Assembly: GCF_023702715.1 (NCBI RefSeq)
Contig: NZ_CP098480.1
Coordinates: forward strand, 3,596,001-3,660,000
Length of the DNA stretch: 64,000 bases
Direction of reading: 5' to 3'
Origin: Acinetobacter sp. C32I
Lineage (GTDB): Bacteria; Pseudomonadota; Gammaproteobacteria; Pseudomonadales; Moraxellaceae
The position numbers were made by a program, and so were the translations under genes. Positions 44,764 to 55,106 of the stretch are shown piece by piece (the first letter of the stretch is position 1; each line of letters opens with the position of its first letter). The notes under the pieces are model-generated. The model was not told where the DNA came from. It saw only the letters and a program-made list of their open reading frames with translations, and made no database searches.

Positions 44764-45986
44764 TGAAGCGTGTTGTGGTTACAGGCATGGCAGGAATTAC
44801 CTCGCTGGGTGAAAATGCGGATGACATCTTTGCTCAATTCCATGCGGGTAAAAGCGGTATTTGCTATATGTCTGAGTGGGAGCAATATCCAGATTTAAGA
44901 ACCAAGCTTGCAGGCCCAGTGACAGATTTTCAAGTCGCCAAGCATTTTAACCGTAAGGTGACACGAGGCATGGGGCGTGTCGCGTTAATGTCGGTCATCA
45001 GTGCTGAGAATGCCTTGCAAGATGCAGGCTTAATCGGTCATGAGATATTGAGCAGTGGTGAGGCTGGCGTGGCCTTTGGCTCATCTGCAGGCAGTGTGGA
45101 TGCGGTGCGCGAGTTTGGCAATATGCTGATTGATCAAGACATGAGTAAGATCAATGCCACCACCTATATCCGCATGATGTCACATACCAGTGCTGTGAAC
45201 ATGACCGTTTATTTCGGTCTGAAAGGGCTTACCTTGCCAACCTCGAGTGCATGCACCTCAGGTTCAATGGCGATTGGTCAGGCCTATGAAGCGATTAAAT
45301 ACGGTAAACAAACGCTTATGCTTGCAGGCGGCGCGGAAGAGCTGAGTGCCGCAGGTGCCGCCGTTTTTGATGTTTTATTGGCGACCAGTGGGATGAATGA
45401 TCATCCTGAAAAATCACCACGACCGTTTGATACACGACGAGACGGCTTGGTGATTGGCGAGGGCGCTGGTTGTTTGATTCTTGAAGAATATGAACATGCC
45501 AAGCAGCGCGGCGCTACCATTTATGCCGAGATCATTGGCTATGCGAGCAATACCGATGGGCAGCATGTGACCAAGCCTGATAGTGAGCGGATGGGGCAAT
45601 GCATGCAAATGGCATTGAAAGATGCCCAACTGGATGCCAGCCAGATTGATTATGTCAATGCGCATGGTACTTCAACCGATCAAGGTGACATTGCTGAAAG
45701 CCAAGCTACGGCAAGGATTTTAGGACGTAAACCGATTAGCTCATTAAAGAGCTATTTTGGGCATACCTTGGGAGCGTGTGGGGCAATTGAAGCTTGGTTG
45801 GGTATAGAAATGATGCAGCGAGGACAATTGATTCCAACCTTGAATCTGGATGAAATTGATCCACAATGTGGTGATTTAGATTATATTACCCAGCAAGTGA
45901 GGGCGAGTGAGATCAATATCATGATGAGTAATAACTTCGCTTTTGGTGGGATTAATACCTCACTGATTTTTAAACGAACAACATAA
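44763..45986 (+). CDS. Beta-ketoacyl-ACP synthase II-like enzyme (ApeR-like)
   Basis: 407 residues from the ATG at 44763. FabF/FabB-type condensing enzyme with TSSACTSGSMAIGQA (catalytic Cys), VNAHGTSTDQGD (His) and LKSYFGHTLGACG (Lys-His), ending NNFAFGGINTSLIF. It is longer and closer to housekeeping FabF than the other ketosynthase and may start the chain or broaden elongation. Confidence 0.88.
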   Translation: MKRVVVTGMAGITSLGENADDIFAQFHAGKSGICYMSEWEQYPDLRTKLAGPVTDFQVAKHFNRKVTRGMGRVALMSVISAENALQDAGLIGHEILSSGEAGVAFGSSAGSVDAVREFGNMLIDQDMSKINATTYIRMMSHTSAVNMTVYFGLKGLTLPTSSACTSGSMAIGQAYEAIKYGKQTLMLAGGAEELSAAGAAVFDVLLATSGMNDHPEKSPRPFDTRRDGLVIGEGAGCLILEEYEHAKQRGATIYAEIIGYASNTDGQHVTKPDSERMGQCMQMALKDAQLDASQIDYVNAHGTSTDQGDIAESQATARILGRKPISSLKSYFGHTLGACGAIEAWLGIEMMQRGQLIPTLNLDEIDPQCGDLDYITQQVRASEINIMMSNNFAFGGINTSLIFKRTT

Positions 45987-46004
45987 CAAGTAAGGGGCAT
46001 CATA

Positions 46005-46439
46005 ATGTCAATCAAACAACTATTCTTAGCAACTGTATTAACGGCTGGTTTTGCTGCATCTGTTCAAGCTGCGGATACTGTGCATAATCTGGATTTTAAA
46101 GCGGCGGTAGACCGTGCAGTTGCTGATGGAACCCTCGATGGAACGGTCAAGTTTTATCTTAAAGGTACTAAATCAGGTGGGAAAGTATTAGAACAAGATA
46201 TTGTCACCAATCAGAAAACCAATGGTTTTGGGAAGTCTGCAGAAAAGTCATGTGATTGGGTGCTTCGTTCGGCATTAATCCAGTTAGACAAAGCAGCAAA
46301 AGCGCGTGGTGCCAATGCAGTGACCAATATCGTGAGTTATTTTAAAAAGAATGAATCACAAAATTCGACCACTTATCAATGTTATAAAGGTATGGCAGTG
46401 GCCAGCGTTGCATTGAAAGGCGATATTGTGAAGTTTTAA
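46005..46439 (+). CDS. Small exported protein of the pigment cluster (often mis-named excinuclease subunit)
   Basis: 144 residues with a signal peptide (LFLATVLTAGFAASVQA, cleavage before AD). The mature part is small, with two conserved-looking cysteines (KSCDWVLRSAL, TYQCYKG) and RGANAVTNIVSYFKK. Homologues in such clusters are sometimes labelled excinuclease ATPase subunit, but no ATPase motif exists here. Periplasmic; function unknown. Confidence 0.75.
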   Translation: MSIKQLFLATVLTAGFAASVQAADTVHNLDFKAAVDRAVADGTLDGTVKFYLKGTKSGGKVLEQDIVTNQKTNGFGKSAEKSCDWVLRSALIQLDKAAKARGANAVTNIVSYFKKNESQNSTTYQCYKGMAVASVALKGDIVKF

Positions 46440-46461
46440 GTGATTTGATCAGGTTGAGCCA

Positions 46462-47115
46462 ATGACGCTACGTGAAATTGAAATCCATGTTCAGGCATTG
46501 GCACAACTGCTTGAAAAGCCTAAAACCGATTTTGCTGATTTAAGCAGCTTTAACCATTATAAAAAACAGCAAATCAGGGACTATCGTAATCATCTGTTGG
46601 CGCAACGACTGCAAAGTGATGTTGAAACACTTAGTTTTTCTAGACATGAACATGGTAAGCCCTTTTTAAGCTCGCATGCATTGCATTTTAACCATACCCA
46701 TAGCCAGCAATATTATGCCTTGGCCATGAGTGAACGGGTCAAAGATCTTGGGATTGATGTCGAGGAACTCGATCGTAAAGTGCGTTTTGATGCCTTGGCA
46801 CAACATGCCTTTCATGCCGAAGAATACCAAACTTGGCTGCAGCAAGATCAGGACCCGGAATATTGGCTGCGGGTCTGGACCACCAAAGAGGCGGTATTGA
46901 AAGCGTCAGGTCTTGGTATCCGTTTAGACCTGAATAGTTTGAATACGCAGGTGCATGCATCCAATCATGGAGGTCTGTGTTCTCACCCCTTAATCGGTCA
47001 CTTTGCCTATCAACATTTTATTCTCAATCAGAAGATGGTGCTGACCGTGGCATGGCGAGCAGAGCCATCGTGTCGTGGTTTCCAGTTTCCACGCATTCAG
47101 ATCATTCAGCATTAG
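46462..47115 (+). CDS. 4'-phosphopantetheinyl transferase, Sfp/AcpT type
   Basis: 217 residues with the Sfp-type motifs LGIDVEELDRKVR (metal-binding Asp/Glu) and WLRVWTTKEAVLKASGLGI (W-x-x-KEA-x-x-K). It would convert the two apo-ACPs of the cluster to their active form. Last plus-strand gene of the cluster, converging with the NCS1 permease and sharing the terminator at 47125-47151. Confidence 0.9.
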   Translation: MTLREIEIHVQALAQLLEKPKTDFADLSSFNHYKKQQIRDYRNHLLAQRLQSDVETLSFSRHEHGKPFLSSHALHFNHTHSQQYYALAMSERVKDLGIDVEELDRKVRFDALAQHAFHAEEYQTWLQQDQDPEYWLRVWTTKEAVLKASGLGIRLDLNSLNTQVHASNHGGLCSHPLIGHFAYQHFILNQKMVLTVAWRAEPSCRGFQFPRIQIIQH

Positions 47116-47124
47116 AGAACAACC

Positions 47125-47151
47125 ACCATCAATGCAGTCATTGATGGTTTT
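47125..47151. terminator. Bidirectional terminator between the pigment cluster and the NCS1 permease
   Basis: ACCATCAATG (47125-47134) pairs perfectly with CATTGATGGT (47139-47148) around the loop CAGT, followed by TTTT. The stop codon of the minus-strand permease (47138-47140) lies at the loop/stem boundary. Confidence 0.82.
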
Positions 47152-48604
47152 GAGGAAGATTCAAGCTTTGCTGATGACGGATAGTTTTTGCTTTTATAAC
47201 GACACTTTCCCGAGAGAGGCTATAGTAAAAACTGCTGCCAAGAATCACCCCAATAAACCAGTTGAAGGGTGCCAAAAACTGAAAACTCGGAATAAGCACC
47301 AACAGCAGGCCGATACTGACTGCTGCCACTAAGCTCATCACCGCTTTTTTATTGATGCCTTTTTGATAGTAATAGGCTGCTGTGGGTTGATCGCTGAATA
47401 AGTCATCGACCCGTATTTTTTGTTTGTTAATCAGATAAAAGTCAGCAAGTAGAATACCAAACAGTGGACCGATAAAAGCGGCTAAAGTATCAAGGGTATA
47501 GTGAATCAGTTCTGGGGAGTTAAATAAATTCCATGGGGTGATAAAGATGGAACCGATCGCTGCAATCATGCCTGCTCTGCGAAAATTAAGAAAACGAGGC
47601 GCAAGATTAGAAAAATCAAAACCTGCCGAAACGAAATTCGCCACAATATTAATGCCTATGGTCGCGGTTAACACCGTCAATAAACCGAGCACCACCACCA
47701 ATCCGTTATCGATCATGGCAACCGTTTCGAGTGGATCATGCACCATTTTTCCAAAAACACTAAAGGTACCTGAAACAATCATCACCACAATGATGGCAAA
47801 GAAAATAAAGTTAAACGGCAGTCCCCAAAAGTTCCCTTTTTTAACCTGTTGCATATCTTTGCCATAACGAGAGAAATCCCCAAAGTTGAGTAAGGGACCT
47901 GAGAAATAAGACACCACCAATGCAATGGCCACAATGGTTTGCATGATTTGCTGATTGATGCTGAGCTGTTTGTCACTGAGATTAAAGGAAATATTATGCC
48001 AACCCGCTTTCCACACCAGCCATAAGGCCAGTGCGAACATCACTACATAGACCATTGGACCTGCCCAATCAATAAAGACCTTGATGGTGTCCATGCCTTT
48101 CCAGAAAACCAATGCTTGTATCGCCCAGATAAAACCAAAACAGATCCAGCCAATCGTACTTAGACCCGCAAACTCTGTCAGTGTAAGCGGGTGTAAGGCA
48201 GGATAGAACTTAAGTAGAATCATCATCAGGGCATTGGATGCCAGCCAGGTTTGAATGCCATACCATGAAACCGCAATCAGGCCGCGAATTAAGGCTGGAA
48301 TATAGGCCCCATAAATCCCGAAGGCTTGGCGAGAGATGACGGCATAGGGAACCCCTGAAATTTGACTGGGCTTTGCGACCAAGTTCGCCGCAACTTGAAC
48401 AATCACGATACCAATGAGTAAGGCAAGCAGAACTTGCCAGCTGGCAAGACCGAGTGAAAATAAGCTCGCTGCGACCACATAGCCGCCCATACTATGCACA
48501 TCGGACATCCAAAAGGAAAAGATGTTGTACCAAGTCCAATTTTGTTGAGCAGGGATGAGATCTGCATTGGAGAGTTTAGGACTATAGTTCGGGTTATCGC
48601 TCAT
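47138..48604 (-). CDS. NCS1-family permease (hydantoin/allantoin/nucleobase type)
   Basis: 488 residues with about 12 membrane helices. NCS1 features: WTWYNIFSFWMSDVHSMGGYV at helix 1, ISGVPYAVISRQAFGIYGAYIP, SWYGIQTWLASNAL and LLNFGDFSRYGKD, and the soluble tail. Family members import cytosine, allantoin, uracil or hydantoins by Na+ or proton symport. The divergent racemase of the hydantoin/allantoin type suggests a 5-substituted hydantoin or allantoin as substrate. An operator-like site stands 21-36 bases upstream of its ATG. Confidence 0.85.
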   Translation of the reverse strand: MSDNPNYSPKLSNADLIPAQQNWTWYNIFSFWMSDVHSMGGYVVAASLFSLGLASWQVLLALLIGIVIVQVAANLVAKPSQISGVPYAVISRQAFGIYGAYIPALIRGLIAVSWYGIQTWLASNALMMILLKFYPALHPLTLTEFAGLSTIGWICFGFIWAIQALVFWKGMDTIKVFIDWAGPMVYVVMFALALWLVWKAGWHNISFNLSDKQLSINQQIMQTIVAIALVVSYFSGPLLNFGDFSRYGKDMQQVKKGNFWGLPFNFIFFAIIVVMIVSGTFSVFGKMVHDPLETVAMIDNGLVVVLGLLTVLTATIGINIVANFVSAGFDFSNLAPRFLNFRRAGMIAAIGSIFITPWNLFNSPELIHYTLDTLAAFIGPLFGILLADFYLINKQKIRVDDLFSDQPTAAYYYQKGINKKAVMSLVAAVSIGLLLVLIPSFQFLAPFNWFIGVILGSSFYYSLSRESVVIKAKTIRHQQSLNLPQNHQ

Positions 48605-48624
48605 GACGGGTCTTCAAGATAAAC

Positions 48625-48640
48625 AACTGTTCAGACCAGT
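48625..48640. promoter_or_regulatory. Operator-like site 1, FadR/GntR type (permease side)
   Basis: AACTGTTCAGACCAGT, identical over 16 bases to the site at 48731. The core TGTTCAGACCA is one base off the TGGTCNGACCA form bound by FadR-like GntR regulators. It lies just upstream of the permease start. Confidence 0.65.
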
Positions 48641-48730
48641 ATGCAGAAATTAAGCCAACTTCTTTTTATTGTTTTAAATTCATTGTTAATTAATTGATTA
48701 TATTTGTTTAAATATTTAATTTTAGATTTT

Positions 48731-48747
48731 AACTGTTCAGACCAGTT
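48731..48747. promoter_or_regulatory. Operator-like site 2, FadR/GntR type (racemase side)
   Basis: AACTGTTCAGACCAGTT: AACTG and CAGTT are inverted half-sites around 7 bases. The first 16 bases repeat site 1 exactly, 106 bases apart start to start. It is about 50 bases upstream of the racemase ATG. Confidence 0.65.
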
Positions 48748-48795
48748 GGATTGAAATATGATCGATCTTATTTTTTGAATTAAAAATGTGCAGAA

Positions 48796-49509
48796 ATGAG
48801 AAACGCGACTCGAATTCAGATCATTAATCCAAATACCTGTGTTGAAATGACAACGTCGATAGGTGATGCTGCGCGTCGGGTGGCAGCCGTAAATACAGAA
48901 ATTATTGCTCAATCTCCTGAGAGAGGTGTTGTCTCGATAGAAGGGCACTATGATGAGGCAATCTCAGCTGTGGGGGTGCTTGAGTTAATTCAACAGGGCA
49001 AAGCACAGCGGGTCGATGGGCATATCATCGCCTGTTTCGGCGATCCAGCCTTGCATGCGGCCAGAGAGCTGGCTCAAGCGCCTGTGATTGGAATTGCCGA
49101 AGCTGCATTTCACGTGGCAAGTCTGGTGGCAACAAAGTTTTCTATTGTGACAACGCTATCAAGAACCAAGATTATTGCTGAACATTTATTGCAGCAATAT
49201 GGATTTGAACGAAAATGTGCACAGATTCGATGCATAGATCTCCCCGTATTGGCATTGGAACATGATAAGCAAGCGGCATATGAAAAATTATTGGCAAGCT
49301 GTCAGCAAGCTAAAATGCATGATGGGATTGGTGCAATTGTATTGGGTTGTGGCGGCATGGCCGAGATGGCAGATCAGGTCAGTCTAGAGCTTGGTATTCC
49401 GATTATTGATGGGGTTCGGGCTGCGGTAAAACTGATTGAAAGCTTGCATGGTTTAGGCATTCAAACCAGCAAGTGGGGAGATTATGATTATCCATTAATG
49501 AAAGGATAA
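48796..49509 (+). CDS. Aspartate/glutamate/hydantoin racemase family protein, probable hydantoin or allantoin racemase
   Basis: 237 residues. RIQIINPNTCVEMTTSI is the start typical of hydantoin/allantoin racemases (HyuE/HpxA type). The two catalytic cysteines are in IIACFGDPAL and IVLGCGGMAEM. It interconverts enantiomers of hydantoins or allantoin so that a stereospecific hydrolase can act; no hydrolase is in this window. Divergent from the NCS1 permease with a 191-base shared control region. Confidence 0.88.
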   Translation: MRNATRIQIINPNTCVEMTTSIGDAARRVAAVNTEIIAQSPERGVVSIEGHYDEAISAVGVLELIQQGKAQRVDGHIIACFGDPALHAARELAQAPVIGIAEAAFHVASLVATKFSIVTTLSRTKIIAEHLLQQYGFERKCAQIRCIDLPVLALEHDKQAAYEKLLASCQQAKMHDGIGAIVLGCGGMAEMADQVSLELGIPIIDGVRAAVKLIESLHGLGIQTSKWGDYDYPLMKG

Positions 49510-49586
49510 TTCAGTGCAACTGCGTGTGGAAATATAGATAGATGATGAGCGTCTGTTTGGAGATGACTTTTCTTTGCAGCGCATAC

Positions 49587-49615
49587 AAAAATGCCAGCAT
49601 TTCGCTGGCATTTTT
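49587..49615. terminator. Bidirectional terminator between the racemase and secF
   Basis: AAAAATGCCAGC (49587-49598) pairs perfectly with GCTGGCATTTTT (49604-49615) around a 5-base loop, with A and T tracts on both flanks. Confidence 0.93.
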
Positions 49616-49634
49616 AGTTTAAAGAAGAACTGAT

Positions 49635-50603
49635 TTAAGGAATCTCTTCTTCTTCAAATTCAGGTTTAACTTGAACGATAAAGTCCTGACGATTCAGACC
49701 ACGCCATAATGCGAATGCTGTACCGATATAGATCGATGAGTAGGTACCGACAAAGATACCGACAAACATTGCCATAGAGAACCAGTGTAAGCCATCACCG
49801 CCTAAGAACATCATGGCAAGGACCACGAGTAATAAGGTCATCGAGGTGTGAATGGTACGACGTAAGGTTTCTGTTAAGGCAATATCTACGATTTCACGAG
49901 GGCTTGCACCACGAATCTTACGGAAGTTCTCACGGATACGGTCCGAAACAACGATGTTATCGTTGAGCGAGAAACCAATCACCGCAAGTACAGCCGCTAA
50001 TACGGTTAAGTCGAATGGCCATTGGAACAGCGCAAAGGCACCAAAAATGATGATAATGTCATGGAATAATGACATTACAGCACCGACTGCCATTTTAAAC
50101 TCAAAGCGAACGGTGACATAGATCAACATTAAGATCAATGCCAGCGCAACCGCACCCGCAGAGCGTACATACAGTTCATTACCCACAGCACCACCGACAG
50201 AGTCCACTTTGTGAACTTCTACGGTGTTATTCGGTAATTGAACTGCTTTAGTGATGCTATTGCTTAGATCTTCAACATTTAGGTCTTCTTGTACTGGCAT
50301 ACGTACGATGAGGTCAGTACTACTGCCTAAAGTTTGTACCACAGCATCTTTAAAGCCTGCACGATCAAGTGCTTGAACCACTTGCGCAGGTTGAACCCCT
50401 TGCTTGTAGTTTAATTCAGCCGAGATACCACCGGTAAAGTCCAAACCAAGATTGAGGCCTTTCGTTACGATAAAGAAGATACTGGCAATGGTAATCAGAA
50501 TCGAGAAGATAGCCGCAGGTTTGGCAATCTTCATGAATGGGATGATTTTTAGATCATCTGGGCGACCGTATTGCTTTGAGTCTTGTTGAGTCAGATCAGT
50601 CAT
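49635..50603 (-). CDS. secF: Protein translocase subunit SecF
   Basis: 322 residues, six membrane helices. GLNLGLDFTGGISAEL in the first periplasmic region, VGNELYVRSAGAVALALILMLIY, LAAVLAVIGFSLNDNIVVSDRIRENFR (conserved SecF helix 4 loop) and the C-terminal helices. Works with SecD and YajC to use the proton gradient for late export steps. 10 bases after secD. Confidence 0.96.
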   Translation of the reverse strand: MTDLTQQDSKQYGRPDDLKIIPFMKIAKPAAIFSILITIASIFFIVTKGLNLGLDFTGGISAELNYKQGVQPAQVVQALDRAGFKDAVVQTLGSSTDLIVRMPVQEDLNVEDLSNSITKAVQLPNNTVEVHKVDSVGGAVGNELYVRSAGAVALALILMLIYVTVRFEFKMAVGAVMSLFHDIIIIFGAFALFQWPFDLTVLAAVLAVIGFSLNDNIVVSDRIRENFRKIRGASPREIVDIALTETLRRTIHTSMTLLLVVLAMMFLGGDGLHWFSMAMFVGIFVGTYSSIYIGTAFALWRGLNRQDFIVQVKPEFEEEEIP

Positions 50604-50613
50604 GTGAATCTCC

Positions 50614-52515
50614 TTAAATACTCAACTTGTTCAAATTACGGCGTTTGCCATAAATGAGCTGTACGATTGCGCGCGTTACTGTAATTGCAGTAAACATCGA
50701 ACAAATAATACCAATCATCAAGGTGACTGCGAAGCCTTTGATCGGACCTGTACCAATCGCGAATAAAATAAACGCAACAATGAACGTGGTTAAGTTCGAG
50801 TCAAGAATGGTGTTATAGGCGCGATCATAACCGGCCACAATCGCCTGTTTCGGCGAGGCACCCCAGAGCATTTCTTCTCGTATTCGTTCACAGATCAGGA
50901 CGTTGGCATCGACTGCCATACCAATGGTAATTACGATACCTGCAATACCCGGCAGGGTGAGGGAAGCCCCAATCCAAGACATTACCGTTAAGATCATGGC
51001 AAGGTTGAAGACCAAGGCAAAGTTCGCGATTAAACCGAATAGACGGAAGAACACCACCATCCAGATCGCAACCAGTAAGAAACCGATTTGGGTCGATAAC
51101 ACACCCTTATCAATGTTTTCTTGACCCAAGCTTGGACCCACGACACGTTCTTCAACGAAGTACATCGGCGCAGCCAAAGCACCTGCACGAAGCATCAAGG
51201 CAAGCTCAGCCGCTTCTTGTGGTGAATCTAGACCCGTAATACGGAATTGTGAACCCAATACCGCTTGGATCGTCGCAGCGTTAATCACCACAGATTCAGT
51301 ATATGGGGTGCGAACTTCTGTTTGAACGCCTGTATTTGGATCAGCAACATAAGAGATTTTTTGTTTATTTTCGATAAACAAAACGGCCATGCGCTTGCCG
51401 ACAGCACCACGAGTGGCATCTGCCATCAACTTACCGCCAGAAGAGTCTAGGGTGATGTTTACTTCAGCACCACCAGAGTCTTGGCTAAAGCCAGAACTTG
51501 CATTTTGAACACGTTCACCGGTCAAAATACGGTTACGCTGTAACAGCAATTGACGACCACTGTCTAAAGACTGATAAGCAAAGACTTCGGTCCCAGGAGG
51601 AAGCGGCTGACCATTATATTTACCCGTATATGGATCGATATATTGATCATTACTGTCCGCAACCAAACGGAACTCGAGGTTCGCCGTACGACCCAAGACA
51701 CGTTTTGCTTCTGCGGTATCTTGTACACCCGGTAATTCAACCACAATACGATTGCTACCTTGGGTTTGTACCAGAGCTTCAGCCACACCAAGTTCGTTAA
51801 TACGATTACGTAGCGTGGTTAAGTTTTGATTCACTGCATAAGATTGAATTTCCTGACGACGAGTGTCGGTATAATTCAGTCTTAAAGTTGCACCAGATGA
51901 GGTTGCAACCGCTTGTTGAGTAAATTCATTACCATTGCGACGTAAAAAATCAGCCGCTGCATCACGGTCTGCATTGCTGGCAAACTGGACGGTAATGGTG
52001 TTGTTACTTAACGCAAGGTTGTTAAATTTGATTTTGTTATCACGGAATTGACGACGCAAATCAGTCGCTGATGTTTCCATACGCTGACTAATTGCTTTAT
52101 CCATGTCGACTTCGAGCAAGAAGTGTACACCGCCACGTAAGTCCAAACCGAGTTTCATCGGTTTTGCCCCAATCTTTTGCAACCACTCAGGTGTGGTTGG
52201 TGCAAGGTTGAGTGCAACTACATAGTCATCACCTAAATCACGGCGTAACACTTCTTTAGCTTTTAACTGCGCTTCAGAAGAGCTTAAACGTAATAATGCC
52301 GCGTTATTGGTAAAGCTATTGTCGTGACTGCTAATGTTGGCAGTTTTTAAAATCTGCTCAGCTTTTTGCACGATCGTCTGATCAATTTTGGTGCCTGCTT
52401 TTGCCCCCGAAATTTGGACAGCAGGTTCATCTGGATACAGACTTGGAAGTGCATATAACGTACTGATCACAAGTACCACAAGGATCAGTAAATATTTCCA
52501 TGCAGGGTAACGCAT
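50614..52515 (-). CDS. secD: Protein translocase subunit SecD
   Basis: 633 residues. MKLGLDLRGGVHFLLEVD, the P1 periplasmic domain with LRNRINELGVAEALVQTQG and RIVVELPGVQDTAEAKRVLGRTANLEF, and the membrane block IGFLLVAIWMVVFFRLFG with GMAVDANVLICERIREE. RND-like partner of SecF. 51 bases after yajC on the minus strand. Confidence 0.97.
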   Translation of the reverse strand: MRYPAWKYLLILVVLVISTLYALPSLYPDEPAVQISGAKAGTKIDQTIVQKAEQILKTANISSHDNSFTNNAALLRLSSSEAQLKAKEVLRRDLGDDYVVALNLAPTTPEWLQKIGAKPMKLGLDLRGGVHFLLEVDMDKAISQRMETSATDLRRQFRDNKIKFNNLALSNNTITVQFASNADRDAAADFLRRNGNEFTQQAVATSSGATLRLNYTDTRRQEIQSYAVNQNLTTLRNRINELGVAEALVQTQGSNRIVVELPGVQDTAEAKRVLGRTANLEFRLVADSNDQYIDPYTGKYNGQPLPPGTEVFAYQSLDSGRQLLLQRNRILTGERVQNASSGFSQDSGGAEVNITLDSSGGKLMADATRGAVGKRMAVLFIENKQKISYVADPNTGVQTEVRTPYTESVVINAATIQAVLGSQFRITGLDSPQEAAELALMLRAGALAAPMYFVEERVVGPSLGQENIDKGVLSTQIGFLLVAIWMVVFFRLFGLIANFALVFNLAMILTVMSWIGASLTLPGIAGIVITIGMAVDANVLICERIREEMLWGASPKQAIVAGYDRAYNTILDSNLTTFIVAFILFAIGTGPIKGFAVTLMIGIICSMFTAITVTRAIVQLIYGKRRNLNKLSI

Positions 52516-52566
52516 TCGCTTTCTTCTTAAATGAAAAAGTCGTGCTGAGGCACGACTATTTTATGA

Positions 52567-52896
52567 TTAAAGGTTATTTAATGTGCCTTCAGGTAATACT
52601 GAAATGACACTCGCACGTTGAATTTTTACCTCAACACCACGAGTGAGTTCAACAACTGCAAAGTCACCTTCAAGTTTGGTAATTCTCCCCATTAAACCAC
52701 CAGCAAACACGATCTCGCTGCCTACACCCAAGCTTTCGATTAAAGAACGGTGTTCTTTAGCACGTTTTGCTTGAGGTCTCCAGATCAAGAAATAGAAGAT
52801 TGCGATGAATACCGCGATCATCAATAAGTTTGCCATAAGGCTTGGACCTTGTGCCGCAGCAGGTGCAGCGTGAGCAGTAGAGATGAAAAAACTCAT
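52567..52896 (-). CDS. yajC: Preprotein translocase subunit YajC
   Basis: 109 residues: one membrane helix (LLMIAVFIAIFYFLIWRPQAKRAKEH) with the conserved FYFLIWRPQ end, then a small cytoplasmic domain SLGVGSEIVFAGGLMGRITKL. Ancillary part of SecDF-YajC. Between tgt and secD as usual. Confidence 0.95.
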   Translation of the reverse strand: MSFFISTAHAAPAAAQGPSLMANLLMIAVFIAIFYFLIWRPQAKRAKEHRSLIESLGVGSEIVFAGGLMGRITKLEGDFAVVELTRGVEVKIQRASVISVLPEGTLNNL

Positions 52897-53004
52897 TTCG
52901 ATTTCCTAAAATTAAAAGGCAAAAAATTAACAATAAATCCCAATTCGTTTTGCAATGTACCTTGTCTTGCGATCAGGCGCAAATCTTGATGCAAATCGTT
53001 CCGC

Positions 53005-54505
<1,501 letters not shown>

Positions 54506-55081
54506 TTAAAAATTCGGCTTATAGTCAAAGTTTTCAGTCGCCAGATTATCCTTAAACGGGCGAATGGCTTTCTTGGATAAAGTTAGTGTATTGATCAGGT
54601 TATTCGGGAACACTTCGATTTGGTTATTAAATAATTCTACGTTGCGGTTAAAGATGGTAATGGCTGCACCGACATTTTCGTTTTGTTCCTGAATATCATC
54701 CATCATCTTGCTATACAGCGCATCGGCTTTCAGTTCTGGATAATTTTCGACCACCACATTCAGGCTACGAATCAGTTCCTTACTCATTTTCTCAATCTGT
54801 TGTAACTGTGAAATATCCGTGTCATTCACATTCAGGTTGAGAATCTGCTGACGCAATTCAGTGACTTTTTCCAAGGTGGATTTTTCAAATTGAGTATATT
54901 GATCCAGCGTCGCTTCCAAGGCTTCTAAGGTCTTTACTTTTTGACGTTCGAAGTTAGCCACTTCTGACCATGCCCGTTTGGTGGCATTAAAATAACGCAC
55001 GATATTATTGCGGATAGAAATGCCCCACACGATCAGTGCGACAAAAATTCCCAAGAAGATCAGTAAACCTGTCATCGCCAT
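54506..55081 (-). CDS. LemA-family membrane protein
   Basis: 191 residues: one N-terminal membrane helix (TGLLIFLGIFVALIVWGISI), the signature YFNATKRAWSEVANFERQKVKTLEALEATL, and a helical coiled body with LNVVVENYPELKADALYSKMMDDI and NVELFNNQIEVFPNNL. The LemA family is widespread, of uncertain role, possibly in envelope stress or protease-linked functions. 25 bases downstream of the 342-residue gene. Confidence 0.9.
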   Translation of the reverse strand: MAMTGLLIFLGIFVALIVWGISIRNNIVRYFNATKRAWSEVANFERQKVKTLEALEATLDQYTQFEKSTLEKVTELRQQILNLNVNDTDISQLQQIEKMSKELIRSLNVVVENYPELKADALYSKMMDDIQEQNENVGAAITIFNRNVELFNNQIEVFPNNLINTLTLSKKAIRPFKDNLATENFDYKPNF

Positions 55082-55106
55082 TCCCCTTATTGTTATTGCT
55101 CAATGA

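Noticed and set aside
48642..48797. TGCAGAAAT occurring at 48642 and 48789 as a further regulatory repeat
   Set aside because: Nine bases in AT-rich DNA without symmetry; the copies do not have the same position relative to the 16-bp operators.
48631..48948. 105-codon minus-strand frame over the racemase start and the operator region
   Set aside because: It is antisense to the racemase and covers the control region; no ribosome-binding site or family features.
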